DNA from: Aphis gossypii
Lineage: Eukaryota > Arthropoda > Insecta > Hemiptera > Aphididae
NCBI RefSeq assembly: GCF_020184175.1
Contig: NC_065532.1
Coordinates: 744,001-808,000 of the forward strand
DNA length: 64,000 nt
Direction of reading: 5' to 3'
The notes beneath the pieces were generated by a model, which saw nothing but the letters and a program-made list of their open reading frames with translations, had not been told where the DNA came from and ran no database searches. Of this stretch, positions 10,261-21,762 are shown in pieces (within the stretch, counting starts at the first letter, position 1; the number at the start of each line of letters is the position of its first letter). The position numbers were made by a program, and so were the translations under genes.

Positions 10261-13067
10261 TCGAAATCGTTAATTGGCTCATTATTTGTAACTACGTGTA
10301 TACGTGATAAACAGTCCGCGTTTGCATGCTGTGGTCCCGCTCTATAAACAATTTCGTAATCGTACTCTTTGAGTTGTAAACGCCAGCGCATTAATTGAGA
10401 TGAAACATCTTTTATATTAAATAAATATGTCAATGGTCGATGGTCAGTTATTATTTTAAATTTTTTCCCGTATAGGTACGGCCTAAAATATTTAACTGCC
10501 CATACTATCGCTAACAATTCTTTTTGAATTACACTGTAATTTGTTTCGGCCTTATTTAACGTTCTACTTGCATAAGCTACTGGTTGATCTTTAGGTACCT
10601 CCCCTTGTGAAAAGACGGCCCCAATAGCATATTGACTTGCATCCGTCATTAAGTTAAAATTCCCGTTCTCCCAGTTAGGGTATACTAATAAAGGTGGGTT
10701 CATTAATGCTTTTTTTAATTCTTGGAAAGCGTCTTCGCACATGTCAGTCCATACGAATGGTGTGTTCTTTTTCAATAAGTTCGTTAGAGGTTTAGCAATT
10801 TTGGCGAAATTGTCCACGAATCGGCGGTAATAATTAAGTAAACCTAAGAAGGATTTAACGTCCTTCTCAGTTAAAGGTCTCGGATAATCTTTAATACAAC
10901 TTAATTTATTCGGATCTGGTGTTACCCCGTTTTCGCTAATCAAATGCCCCAAATATACAACCTCTTTACGTAAGAACGCACATTTCGCTGGCTGTAACTT
11001 AAGTTTATGCGATCTCAGACGTGTGAATACTTGTTCTAATTTATTTTGGTGGTCACGTAAACTTGACCCATGGACGACGATGTCATCTAGATACGCCGTA
11101 CATAACTCCTCTAAACCCATTAAAATTGCTTTCATGGCCCGTGTAAACATTGCAGGCGCAGAACTAAGTCCAAATGGTAATCTCATAAATTCGTAATGAC
11201 CTGATTTTGTAGAAAAAGCTGTTTTATGCGTGTCCCCCTTATCTACCATTATTTGATGATAACCGCTCGCAAGGTCTAAAGTCGAAAAGTATTTTGATGA
11301 ACCTAATGATTCCAATATTTCTAGAATATTTGGTAACCTATACTCTTCGTTTTCAGTGACCTCGTTAAGTTTCCTAAAGTCTACGCATACTCGCATTTTT
11401 TGTTTCCCTTCTGCATCTTTTTTCTTTTTAACGACTACCAAAGGAAAATTAAACGGTGATACCGAGTCACGTATAATATTAGCTTCTTTCATTTCTTTTA
11501 TTTGTCTCTCTATCTCATCTTGATATGCATGTGGTAACCTATATCGACGTATATTTATCGGTTTAACGCACCTAGGAGTGTTAATTTTATGTGTAACTAT
11601 ATCAGTAGCACCTAATTGATCACCTTCAAAGAAAAACAAATTAGAAAAACGGCTACAAAGGTCTATTATACTATCACGTTCCTCGTTGTTAAGGTGTTCC
11701 GTTTTAATAGTTTTCTTAATTTTTCTAATTTTATTATCCGCGTATTTTTCTTCGTTAGCAATAAAAACACAATCATTAAAAGGTTCCCACTTTAGATTAC
11801 TCGTGGTTAATTGATCGATAATAAATGGTTGCTCCGATATATTTACTATATTACTTATAATTTTATCGCCTTTTACTGGACTGATACTATTAGCTATAAT
11901 TACGTCCTCGTTAATCTCGTATTTTTTTATCGTAATAAATTCGTGTTTAATTTGTTCGTCCGCTCTAATTTGTAAAACGCAGTTACTTCGCGGTGGAATA
12001 ATTAACGCGTTATTATCGATTTCTTTTTTTTCTGGTATTATTAATATTTCCTTATCCCAATCTAATACGACTTTGTTTAATTTCAAAAATGTTATGCCTA
12101 TTATACCTGCTTCATGTATTGGAAAATCATCGTATACAATATCGAATTTAACTGTAAAAAGTTGTTTGTTAATGTAAATTGGAATTACCACAGATCCTAC
12201 TGTTTCTACTGGACTTGCATTAATGCCCTTAATCATTTTTTTATCTTTTTCATTCACGATTATGTGACATTTTAAACTTGAAATTTTTATAATGTTCATT
12301 TCTGAACCACTATCAATTAAAAATTTAATTTCGTTTTTAACAAATTTATCCGAAAAACACGTAATATGCTCCTGTGTTATTGGTGTTATAATAAGAACGT
12401 TACTTCCCGATTGTATTTCACTGATAGACCTATCGTGATTTTCCTGACTATTTCCTTCTACGGTTTCATCTTGTTCGTTACGTTTTAATTTACGACACTC
12501 ACTTATATCATGATTCTTTTTTCTACAATATTTACAGAATTTACTAGAATATTCGCGTTTAAATTCGGTCTTTGGACTTTGTCCATTATTCGGATTTTCG
12601 AAAGTAGCTAGCTTATGCTCGCTTGTTCTACATTCATTAGCATAATGACCAAATTTCTCACAACGATGGCATTTAATCGCGCTTTTATCTCTAGTGTTTT
12701 TTTTATCAAATTTATTATTTTTATAATTCGGTGTTTTGTTATACCCGTTTATGCTATTATAAAATTCTGTTGTTGTTTCCTCTTCCATTGCAATTAAAAC
12801 GGCTTCTTCGAAACCTTGTATGTTACGCGCTTTTAATAATAAACCGATAGTTTGTGGGATACCCGCTATGAATACACTTAGTGCGTGAGCTCGCACTGTT
12901 TGCGCTATTATTTCTGATTCTATTGCGTCCCTACCTACCGTTAACGCGTTCATTAATTCATGGGCTGTTTCTTCAATTCTAATAGAAAAATCTTTAATTG
13001 ATTCCTTTGCGTTCTGACGCATTTGACTTAATTGTACTTGTAAGTAAGACTGAATGTGTCGATCCAA
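10215..13067 (-). CDS. Gypsy gag-pol: zinc knuckles, protease, reverse transcriptase, RNase H
   Basis: A long minus-strand frame of about 950 codons. It holds the end of the gag domain (residues 1-100), two CCHC knuckles (CHRCEKFGHYANEC and CKYCRKKNHDISEC), an aspartic protease (FLIDSGSEMNI), a reverse transcriptase (VCVDFRKLNEVT, LPFGLSSAPAMF and the catalytic YLDDIVVHG) and an RNase H (LMTDASQYAIGAVFS, ITDHRPLTYLF, NADCLSR). This is the standard Ty3/Gypsy order. The first codon here is TTG, not a true start: the coding continues upstream in another frame (13068-13200). Apart from that the enzyme region looks undamaged. Confidence 0.88.
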   Translation of the reverse strand: MDRHIQSYLQVQLSQMRQNAKESIKDFSIRIEETAHELMNALTVGRDAIESEIIAQTVRAHALSVFIAGIPQTIGLLLKARNIQGFEEAVLIAMEEETTTEFYNSINGYNKTPNYKNNKFDKKNTRDKSAIKCHRCEKFGHYANECRTSEHKLATFENPNNGQSPKTEFKREYSSKFCKYCRKKNHDISECRKLKRNEQDETVEGNSQENHDRSISEIQSGSNVLIITPITQEHITCFSDKFVKNEIKFLIDSGSEMNIIKISSLKCHIIVNEKDKKMIKGINASPVETVGSVVIPIYINKQLFTVKFDIVYDDFPIHEAGIIGITFLKLNKVVLDWDKEILIIPEKKEIDNNALIIPPRSNCVLQIRADEQIKHEFITIKKYEINEDVIIANSISPVKGDKIISNIVNISEQPFIIDQLTTSNLKWEPFNDCVFIANEEKYADNKIRKIKKTIKTEHLNNEERDSIIDLCSRFSNLFFFEGDQLGATDIVTHKINTPRCVKPINIRRYRLPHAYQDEIERQIKEMKEANIIRDSVSPFNFPLVVVKKKKDAEGKQKMRVCVDFRKLNEVTENEEYRLPNILEILESLGSSKYFSTLDLASGYHQIMVDKGDTHKTAFSTKSGHYEFMRLPFGLSSAPAMFTRAMKAILMGLEELCTAYLDDIVVHGSSLRDHQNKLEQVFTRLRSHKLKLQPAKCAFLRKEVVYLGHLISENGVTPDPNKLSCIKDYPRPLTEKDVKSFLGLLNYYRRFVDNFAKIAKPLTNLLKKNTPFVWTDMCEDAFQELKKALMNPPLLVYPNWENGNFNLMTDASQYAIGAVFSQGEVPKDQPVAYASRTLNKAETNYSVIQKELLAIVWAVKYFRPYLYGKKFKIITDHRPLTYLFNIKDVSSQLMRWRLQLKEYDYEIVYRAGPQHANADCLSRIHVVTNNEPINDFDEFKKAEINRYLILK

Positions 13068-13200
13068 AAACGGTTTTAAATAATTTTTTTAATTCATCCC
13101 AGGTAGTAATTTTTTTATACCTCACGGCCGATAATGCTTTACCCGTTAATTGTGCCAGTATCGCTTCTCCTTCCTGTCGTGAACGTGGTTTCGTCGGTGG
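13068..13200 (-). pseudogene. remnant of Gypsy gag N-terminal half
   Basis: A minus-strand frame one base off the main frame encodes the second half of a Retrotrans_gag domain (EAILAQLTGKALSAVRY, then TTWDELKKLFKTVFG). The roughly 100 residues usually found before it are absent. The primer site lies only 60 nt upstream, so an internal deletion has joined the leader to the middle of gag. Confidence 0.6.
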
Positions 13201-13258
13201 GTCTCAAAGTACTTATTTTTTGATTTGACTCAAAAAATTTTCGTTTGATGAAGTATGA

Positions 13259-13275
13259 CCCCACACCTGACACCA
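13259..13275 (-). promoter_or_regulatory. Gypsy primer-binding site, tRNA-Leu-like
   Basis: Read on the minus strand the bases are TGGTGTCAGGTGTGGGG, resembling the complement of a tRNA-Leu 3' end plus CCA with one or two differences. It lies 7 nt inside the LTR. The tRNA call is from memory. Confidence 0.6.
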
Positions 13276-13282
13276 AATTGTA

Positions 13283-13714
13283 TGTAGTAACCAGTGATAG
13301 TTACTGCACGCTTCTTTTACGACGAATGCACGTTCCGTCGTAGGTTGGAGAGTTGAGGTATATAAGTTAACAATAAAATAATAAGATAATTGATACGTTT
13401 ATTAACTTGTTAAAACGATAAATGAAAAGGCTTTCGTTAGCGTAAGCACAAGTACTTAGCTACCGGAGAGCAAGTGACAACACTGACTTAGTCTAACTGA
13501 CTCTTAACTAACTATAATTAAATCTATGATGAGGACTCATATTTATATGGAACATGCCGTGATGGAGAATCGAATGATCTACGTCTATGAAGTGGCGTGA
13601 TGTGTCTAATCCAATCAGGAAACGGCATTAGTGGTCCGACTCGGTGGCGTGATATAGTCATAGGCCACTGGACTTCGGAACTACGTTTTATACTAAAAAC
13701 GTCGGTTTACTACA
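13283..13714 (-). repeat. Gypsy 5' LTR (432 bp)
   Basis: On the minus strand it starts TGTAGTAAACCGACG and ends GTTACTACA, so the tips TGTAGTAA and TTACTACA are perfect inverted repeats. It contains a TATA box (CATATAAATATG, around 13540) and an AATAAA near 13393, as an LTR should. No second copy lies in the window, but a block at 50281 starts with a similar sequence. Confidence 0.82.
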
Positions 13715-16700
13715 ACCCCAACGTCAACATTTCGACTTGAAAGCTGTTTGATATTATTCTATTTTGTAACAATTTGTTACCACAAAAAATTTTTGTAACC
13801 TTACCATTACCCCAGAATATCGTGATTTAATAAATTAAAATATCTAAGTCTACAAATCAATTACCCATTTCATAAAATACAGTTAAAATGTTTAAGTATA
13901 TATGAATATAAGTCTATACTCATGGTCCATGTACCTGTACAGGAACTTTGGTACTAATGAAGATCTAAGATGAATAGTAATAAAATACTATAAAAATGTT
14001 TATTACATTATAAATAATAAATATTACGCACAGACAAGTGACAAGACATTTATTTATTACATCCATCAAGGTTTGACGACAATCTCTGAACATTTTCAAA
14101 ATATGGTCAAGATAGTATATGCACATGAAAATCAGAAAATATGAACTAGGTAGTGGAAAACAAAAATTATGTTCTTTAATTAGGTAAACTGCAAAAAAAG
14201 CTTCAGTAAGTTAAAAAAATCACACGGTTTAGTGTAGATATATCATATTATTTGCAACTAATATAATGACATAATTTTTTTATAGGGATGATAAACTTTT
14301 GAAGAGTCTCGGATTACAAATCCTTCTCTGATTTTTATCAGCTGTCAATAATATTTCAAATTTGAAAGTATGTTAAATTTGTCACCACTATTTTTATAAA
14401 AATTGTAAAAAATCAAACCATGGTTGCTTTACAAATCAATATAGATATTATTACAATTTACAAATTTGACTATTAAAAAAATATATGGACCTCTAAATAT
14501 TCGCTTCTTTCTGAGCTGATCTGTCATCAGCCCGCTTCTGTGTGTACATGTCACTTTGAACATAATTGTATCATGGAAAACATCGTATCGAGTATTCCAG
14601 ACAAAATATTAAGTGTGGCTAGTTATATACGTGTTATCTATAATTCTAAATGCTAATAAACTAACAAGTAATGAGTAATGACTAATTAATTACAAATATA
14701 TATATTTAAATTTAAATTTAAAATCATGTAATTAACTGCAACATCAATTATTTATTTTGGTCAGTACGTATTTATCAAACAACGTAATACAAATGTGTCA
14801 ATATTATCGTGTTTATTATTTTAATAGATAATTGTACAGATTTTCGTAAACTAATTCTATAAATAAATAAGATAAGGATTATTTTATTTTACATTTTGTT
14901 GTCGACGGAACTTTGTTTATATTTCGTGGTCGAAATGTCGAATATTCATAATGATGAAAAGTTGTCAACTATTGAAACACAAAATAATAATTTTATTAAA
15001 ACTTAAATTAGTTACTAAACCTCAGACATACATCTTATAAAGTAATCCTAAATATTAATTATAAAACCGAAATTTGTAAATATTAAATTGTACTTATTGT
15101 ATACGAAAAACGATTCTGAGCGGAGACGATTTGTCAGTCTAGACTCTAGGATATATTATATTATTACCTATATTTAAATTATTATAATATTTTTTATAAA
15201 ATATTTTCTATATTGACTCGAGAGTCGGGAGTTTTAAATCACGATAGTAAAGATAAATTAGGTAGTAGAGCGCATACCTACGTGTCGTAATTGCAGGTAG
15301 ACCGCGATCTACGGTAGAGCGCATACGACAAGAAAGCCGTTTTTTTTACAGTTAAAGAAGTGTTTGTCTTTGCCCTTTGTATGGAAAGCATCACATTTTT
15401 TTTATAGGCCCCTCCAAAAGAGTACGTACCGGGCCACTCAAATTCTAAGGACGGCCATACGCATTTGATCAATTCTTACAAATTATTAAATATTAATGTT
15501 GATAAATTAACACTTATCACTATAGTCCCTATTAATTACGAATACCCATCACGGACGATTTATTCTTAGTACACAAAACACAAAGTAAAATAACTTAAAA
15601 ACTACTCGTGTAAATTTTGATTAGGATATTTCAAAGTTTTCCGAAAAATCATCTACAGTAAAAGAAGGAATCTCACTGTGGATTTACGTTCAACTTTTTC
15701 TTAATTTACACTAAATAGGTATTATAAATTTGTTGAATTTGAATATACAAAAATAAAACCCTTCCACTCATAAAAGTAGTTTGCATAAATGGCTAAATTA
15801 ATACTAATGGTCACTAATTAATAATTATTAAAATATGAATAAAATCTAGTGGATAATATTTACTAGATTTGGTTCCAAAATTATTAGATGATAACTATGT
15901 GATATATTTACTAATGACTGTATTGACAATAATGGGTTGAAAATATAGCTTAAAGTATTACATGGTTGATGTTATAATTTTATGATTAAAATTAGATGTT
16001 TATATTCTAGATTTCCATTTACTTTAACTCCTTAATTTAAAATAAGATATGGTAATGAGGTAATCAATACAACTGAAGAACGACATAAGTTAGGTACTTA
16101 ATAGATAATATATTATAATAATAAATTTTCTAAATAACATAGGTAGGTAATTTATAATAAAAATAACATTAGTAAACATTTAAAAATGTACAAAAATAAT
16201 TTAAAATATAAAACTATACTATTGTAGTATTGTCTTCTTAAAAACCATTATAAAATAAAACTACTTAATAACAATAAAAATGAGATTGATATACTTTTTG
16301 CTAAATTGTAATGATTAAGAAAATGAAGCTTTAAAATTTTGAAATAATTAATTACATAGTTTAATAGTAGGTAATACAAAATAACATAAATCAACCTCTA
16401 GTAAAATGTATATTATAATAAATAAATACTATATTACAATAAATAACGATTAAAATCCGATTGATTGCCATTGGAAGCACAAAGCCCTTGGATGGTGATC
16501 TGTGAGCCAGTTAATGACCTAAGATGAAAAAACAAATTTTATTGAATAGTAACAGGATTAAGATAGGTAACTAGAATGTTTCTTTATTAGGTATGTAATT
16601 CATAGATATTATTAATCAATGGTTTATAATACATATTATTGCATAATTGTCAATGACTAAAATTGAATTGTATTTGATTAACAAATTTAAATCACTGTAT

Positions 16701-16785
16701 TATGTAAGAATGCAAAACACCGTAATTTTTGGTTATAAGTAATTATGTGTCTTTATTCTCGTGTAATGAAATAGAATGTTTTATA
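13715..16785. other. AT-rich non-coding stretch
   Basis: I see no convincing gene on either strand. The 20-base motif TATACGAAAAACGATTCTGA at 15100-15119 recurs at 38826, and TAGAGCGCATAC occurs twice (about 15265 and 15316). The open frame at 15278-15472 on the minus strand has no recognisable features. Confidence 0.5.
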
Positions 16786-16930
16786 CGAGATTTTACAATA
16801 TATTCGTTTGTATTACAAATGCTCTTTGAGCTACAGATATTTGTCATTCAGATCAGATAAGTATGTTATTAAATTTGTTTTACAATATATTCTTTTGTAT
16901 TACAAATGCTCATTGAGCTACTGATATGTT
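16786..16930 (+). repeat. tandem duplication of a 49-bp segment, 88-bp period
   Basis: The segment starting TTTTACAATATATTC and ending GAGCTAC(A/T)GATAT occurs at about 16791 and again at about 16879, with three differences. Confidence 0.7.
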
Positions 16931-17231
16931 AATTATTTATTTAAAAAGTAAATAATATCAAGACTCACGTGAATTATTTGCCAATTAATATTATATAAAC
17001 ACTGATAAGCAATTGTGTCAAAGTAGCAAATAGTCTACAACTACAAATGATGGTGACAGCACTGTAGCACTAGTACCAACTGCAGAAATGGACCAGTACT
17101 GCGCGATGACGGTGGCGCACTCAACGGACAGTGATAACGGACGGCGACTAGTTTCGGGCGTCGATCAGCTGTGACGGCGGCGGCAACGAAACTCTGGACG
17201 GCGACGGCTGGGTTAGTTACTCCCGGGATAT

Positions 17232-17278
17232 GTGCTATTTAGCTTGTCAATACGTCTAAACGTATTACTAAATAGCAC
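17232..17278. repeat. two-step hairpin
   Basis: The outer arms GTGCTATTTAG (17232-17242) and CTAAATAGCAC (17268-17278) enclose inner arms AATACGT and ACGTATT around a 4-base loop. The 15-mer TAGCTTGTCAATACG inside it is repeated about 88 bp downstream. Confidence 0.7.
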
Positions 17279-17299
17279 ACGCCAATAGCTGTGACCACG

Positions 17300-18550
17300 A
17301 GCCACTCCTCCTATTTGTGCCTGTGTAGCTTGTCAATACGCTGTTATGGGCTACGACGAGATATCTATAAGATATCTACGAGATTACAAGGCTAAGTTAG
17401 TATGACCATGCCTCGTGTCAAGGGTAATGCGGATGCTACTATGACCATGACACGTGTCGGGATAGTAAGCGCACCAATAATTACAGTACACTAATGATGC
17501 ATTTGAGATGTTATTGCACATTCTCAAATTCGTGTCCGAATTTGCAAGAACAACAACAAGGACACCTGGTTTTACCCAGAAGGCGACAACACGACGTAAA
17601 CAAGAGACGCACCACAATATATAAGGGAGCCCGAAGACCAGCAACGGCAGATGTACCAAAGCTATCAACAACTGAGCACTTTCACGTCACTCAGCCACTT
17701 ATTTATTTGTTACATGTATTTTGTTTGTATGCAATAAAACATATTACGTTATTAAGTTTAACTTTCATTCAAATTAAACATTTGGATTCAAATCTGATAC
17801 TGGCACGCAACAACTCCTAGACGTATTACTACACACACTAATAAGAGGAGGGTAAAACGAACCGAAAGACGAGTGTTTTAATAAGAACAAATAGCGTTTC
17901 GATAAGTCGGTCGGTGACTGCGAGGCGAGGTGGTTCCAAGTTGGAACTTCCAACGGTGCTCTCGATTGGTATATATGCATGTCTGTCTATCGATATGGGA
18001 GGCAGCCTGTCGTTCCCGTAGACTATGTTTATTACGATTTTTGACCGCTTACATTGCGTTTTGGCAGTAGGCGGCCGCAAACATTATTAAGTATAGACCT
18101 TGGGGTAGCGATTGCTCATATTAATGACGATGTTTAATGTCAAATAACTTCATTACATCGATTTTTGTCTCATTGATGAAGAGTGCGTGCTCCCACACGC
18201 GCTCTATGTAAAGTACTGTTGCGTAGTTCTTGGTAGCCGTGTTGACAACAAATCACTACAAAACTTGATGTTAGACATAATATAAGTGTGATTGGTTGTA
18301 CGTGACGGCTTCTAACATTAATTATAAAGCTACCGTTAGCTTTACTATCGTTGTTGAGGAATTTAAAATCATAAAAGGTGTTCATGATCGTTCGTAGTAC
18401 TAATCCGTATGTACCTTTTGGTTGCGCATGTGCGTTCTACTAGAGCGCGCATGCTGTTTTGAAATTGAATTAATTTCGTCTCGTTACAATCACTTATATA
18501 AATAGCCAATAGGTACCAAGGAGCTTGCGGCTGAAGATATTGTATTCTAA
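17300..18550 (+). other. GC-richer block with LTR- or promoter-like signals
   Basis: The block has a TATA-like ATATATAAGGG near 17617, AATAAAACA near 17740, and another TATA-like TATATAAATAGCC near 18495. The sequence CGTATTACTA appears both at 17261 and at 17821. This is the look of one or more solo LTRs, but I cannot find a matching pair of ends, a primer site or a target duplication. The open frames here (for example 17384-17671 minus and 17494-17820 plus) overlap each other and show no protein motifs. Confidence 0.3.
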
Positions 18551-19264
18551 CGTAAAATGTACATAATAAATAATAATATTGTATTACTAATAAAAATTAT
18601 ACAATTACACATAAAAATTAAAAATCTATTTCGATTTCAAATTAGGCTAATCTGCTCGAATACTTATCTATCTTAATAGATATCATGGTATATCTATGGT
18701 ATGGTAATCTTAGGGTATAATAATTTAAGACCGCGGTATAGATACATACTACAGAATTTAATACACATCTTGCGAACCCCTGGACTTTCTTATCGTGCAT
18801 TCGTGGTCTGCACTCTGCAATTTACCGGTCTGCGGGTCTGCTTTTTAGTACGTCCCCTAGCTTTCCATTGGGGCTAATCAAGTCAAATTAAAATAAGCTT
18901 ACGTTCAAAACCGAGAAAACCCGCTAAAACGATGAAAATATACTGAATAATAATGATCAATACGTGATTTTCTAGAAATATATTTGAACCTAGCTACATA
19001 TATTTGAATATAGCTACAATGAACACATGGCTCTAGTTCGTAACTGTTTGGAACGATGCACAGTGGGGCAATTGACATCGAAAGTTGGCATTAAATCATA
19101 GGGTAAAAAATATATTCCTAAAATTAATATTATTTTTATATTTGTTCATCAGACATATACAAAGTCGTTTACATAGTATTAACATAAAGTATAAAGTATA
19201 TACGGTATTTATTTATTTAATTTATTAACAAAATTAGAAAAATGTATTATTTTAAGTTTTAAGT
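18551..19264. other. non-coding stretch
   Basis: AT-rich, with a short GC-richer segment near 18770-18870. I see no coding or repeat structure. Confidence 0.4.
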
Positions 19265-20181
19265 TTAAAACTGGTCATGGTTATTGTCTTCATTGTCTTC
19301 ATTGCTGTCATTATCTTCGTCATAATCATCATCATTATCGTTGTCGTCATCATCATCATTATCATTGTCGTTATTATCATCATCATCAGTATCTTTAACA
19401 TATTGAAGAGAGACTCTAACATCTGGTGATTTTAGTAATGCGAGTGCTTCAATTGGCAAAAAAAAAAAAAAAACTTAAAGAAACTTCTGCGTTTGTAAAA
19501 GTTACTTGTATGTTTTCTGGTTTTGGATAACACTGTTTTTTACTTTCTTGTACGACTTTGTACGATGGAAATTTATCTGGGGCACTCATCCGAATAATAT
19601 TGTACTAATGTCTAGATAGCTTTGCATCTACTATAACAGCTAGAGCATCTTCGCCCGATAGTTTTTTAGGTGCTTGTGCAGACTGCTTCTTAAATACTTT
19701 TCTATATCTACTTGCACGTGTGGGGGTGGATGTAGTTATTTCCTTCAGTACCTAACTTTGCGGCTTCAACTTGTCCCGATGCTCTTAAGCTCATCTGTGT
19801 TGCATGACTTAACACATTAACAGACGTATTATTTCTCAGTTCTTGAGTTATTTTCCGCTTGTTTCGTTCACTACTCATCTCAAATGCCACTACTGGACGA
19901 CCACGATTATTCTGGTTATTTAAAGATACAAATTTAATAGAAGCATTTAACCAGTTTTTATTTTCTATAATAAATCGTTCTTCCACTCTATGTGCCTTTT
20001 CCCAACGAGATTTGTATTCAGACTTGAAATAAGACATCAAATCATTTTGCTCACAGTTTTTCATTCGTTTTTCTATTTCGATTTTTATCAAATTAAATTT
20101 TTCATCAATAGTCTCACATCCAGAACTTTTAATTATATCATATAATTTTTGTCTGGATATCAAAACAGTGCTCGAATTCAT
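19265..20181 (-). pseudogene. decayed copy of an unnamed protein family
   Basis: From ATG 20181 the first 150 residues are open: a helical N-terminal part (SRQKLYDIIKSSGC, FKSEYKSRWEKAHRVEE) and then RGRPVVAFEMSSERNKRK followed by SHATQMSLRASGQVEAAKL. A frame change at about 19735 brings in STPTRASRYRKVF and, after a stop, IRMSAPDKFPSYKVVQESKK, then another change at the poly-T at 19460. I recall this pattern from multi-copy uncharacterised proteins of insects and cnidarians with the same (S/T)PTRASKYR block, but know no function. The end of the copy runs into an acidic GAT-type microsatellite (19265-19390). Broken in at least three places. Confidence 0.5.
19268..19392 (-). repeat. GAT/AAT trinucleotide microsatellite
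   Basis: Imperfect ATC/ATT triplets on the plus strand read as an Asp/Asn run on the minus strand. It lies at the 3' end of the pseudogene above. Confidence 0.8.
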
Positions 20182-20539
20182 TCCTATATAAAAATTTTTA
20201 AACTAATTATGACGTTTGTTTTCATCAACATAATATTCCTATAGGTACCTACTATCAAAATTAGCAATAATTAATACAGACATGAGATAGTACATAAATA
20301 ATGTGTTCAAAAAGTTTGGAAATGCTTTAATTACTGTTTGTGTATAATTCCTAGATTTTAGTTGAGGAATATAGGTTTTCTACTATATATGGTCCGCATA
20401 ATTAAGAAATAACGTATTCGCAGCTATATGTATGCAGCCTGGACGTTTATCAAATATCTATGAAAACCTAATTTCTTTAATACTGCACTTATCGACCTGA
20501 TTTTTTTTTTAATCGGTTAAAATGGTATTCCTAGTCATA
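20182..20539. other. non-coding stretch
   Basis: I see nothing recognisable. Confidence 0.4.
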
Positions 20540-21310
20540 TGTTCTGTTGGAAAATTTCCAACAAGCCTAAAACCGAATTAATGGGATGAACATTACGATA
20601 TTTTAGATCGTCAATGTTTTATTTGTATAAATGTATAACATGTTAACTGTTTGCGCCGACGAGCCTTACTAAGGCGTACGCCGTTCGCCTAGTCCTCCGG
20701 ACCGTAGTGAGGGGAATAATTTAAATGAATAATATATGCTAGATAAATATAAATAACATGAATAATATATTAAGCGACCTGTACTGAACAAATACAATAA
20801 ATCAAATACAATATGACCAATATTATATGCAATTATACAATATGCATATAATCAAAGGGAGACGGGGATCACCGCTCTGGACACCGGAGCTGGCTGTCGG
20901 TGGAAGGCTGATCTGCTGAAGACTGAACTGGAACCACGTGGAACGCACGTACTGCGGTGTAAATAATCCGGGGAGCACCGTATCGGACAATAATAATACC
21001 ACGAATCGGCAATGAAGGAGCGCAAAAATAACAAACAGATGAGCGAAGAGCAAAAAGCCTGTTTGATGGTAATGAGCGTAAAACGCATACAAAAAATGGC
21101 GATCACCACAAGTAAAAGACGGAGCAGCCGTTACACACGTAAATTGCACAAGTCGAGCGTGACAAGACGTACAAAAAGGAATGACGAACGTCCGAACAAC
21201 ACGTTAACGGCGTTGTGTTCGTCGTTGCCCGGAGCAGGGCGGCTGGCGAGTCAGTGTCGCCACCATTGCGAGTGACCTAGCGTGGTCACCGAACAAATGT
21301 CCAAAACCCG
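20540..21310. other. unexplained GC-richer block
   Basis: It begins with the near-palindrome TGTTGGAAAATTTCCAACA (20546-20564), and from about 20850 to 21300 is clearly richer in G and C than its surroundings. It might be a solo LTR, but I cannot pair its ends. An 87-codon open frame (21012-21275, plus) is very basic (Lys/Arg-rich) without motifs, and overlapping frames on the other strand are equally long, so I do not call a gene. Confidence 0.3.
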
Positions 21311-21762
21311 GGGACAATTTGTACGTGCAAAAAGGTCGAACATTAACTGTAACTTCAATTTATTTAAATAAGTTTCACACAACTTTTATAACATAGTAAA
21401 AACTAAAAGTGACAAATAATAGCACACACACTAATAATATGCTTAACTGAATTAATAATAATAATAATAAAACAGTGTGTTAGACCTTATACTCATAGAC
21501 GGAACATGGGTATAGTTCCAGCGGTCAGACGTGAGTGCGCTGTTCGACTATTACTCAATTACTACGCACATGTGCAATAGAATTTCAGGTTAGGCGATCG
21601 GTTGTTGTGTTTTAAAAATCATTGTATGATAACGGATTGATAAGATTACGTTTTTAACCTAGTGTTCTGGCTAGCTTCTGGAATCTGGATATTTGAATAA
21701 GTTATTACTTATTAGTTATTATAATTTAAAGTTGTTTAATTATTAATATTTTTATAATAATA

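Larger units (their letters stand above)
9113..13714 (-). mobile_element. Gypsy (Metaviridae-type) LTR retrotransposon, 5' part
   Basis: The minus-strand order is LTR (13714-13283), primer site (13275-13259), gag remnant, gag-pol frame (13067-10215), spacer coding (10260-10001) and integrase (10000-9113). The integrase ends abruptly where the BEL LTR begins; the rest of the element, with its 3' LTR, should lie beyond the left edge of the window. The pol frame is intact over 950 codons, but gag has lost its N-terminal part. Confidence 0.85.

Noticed and set aside
17384..17820. overlapping open frames on both strands
   Set aside because: No motifs, no splice logic, and equally long frames on opposite strands in a GC-richer block.
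21012..21275. very basic 87-codon frame
   Set aside because: No domain and overlapped by equal frames on the other strand; composition explains it.
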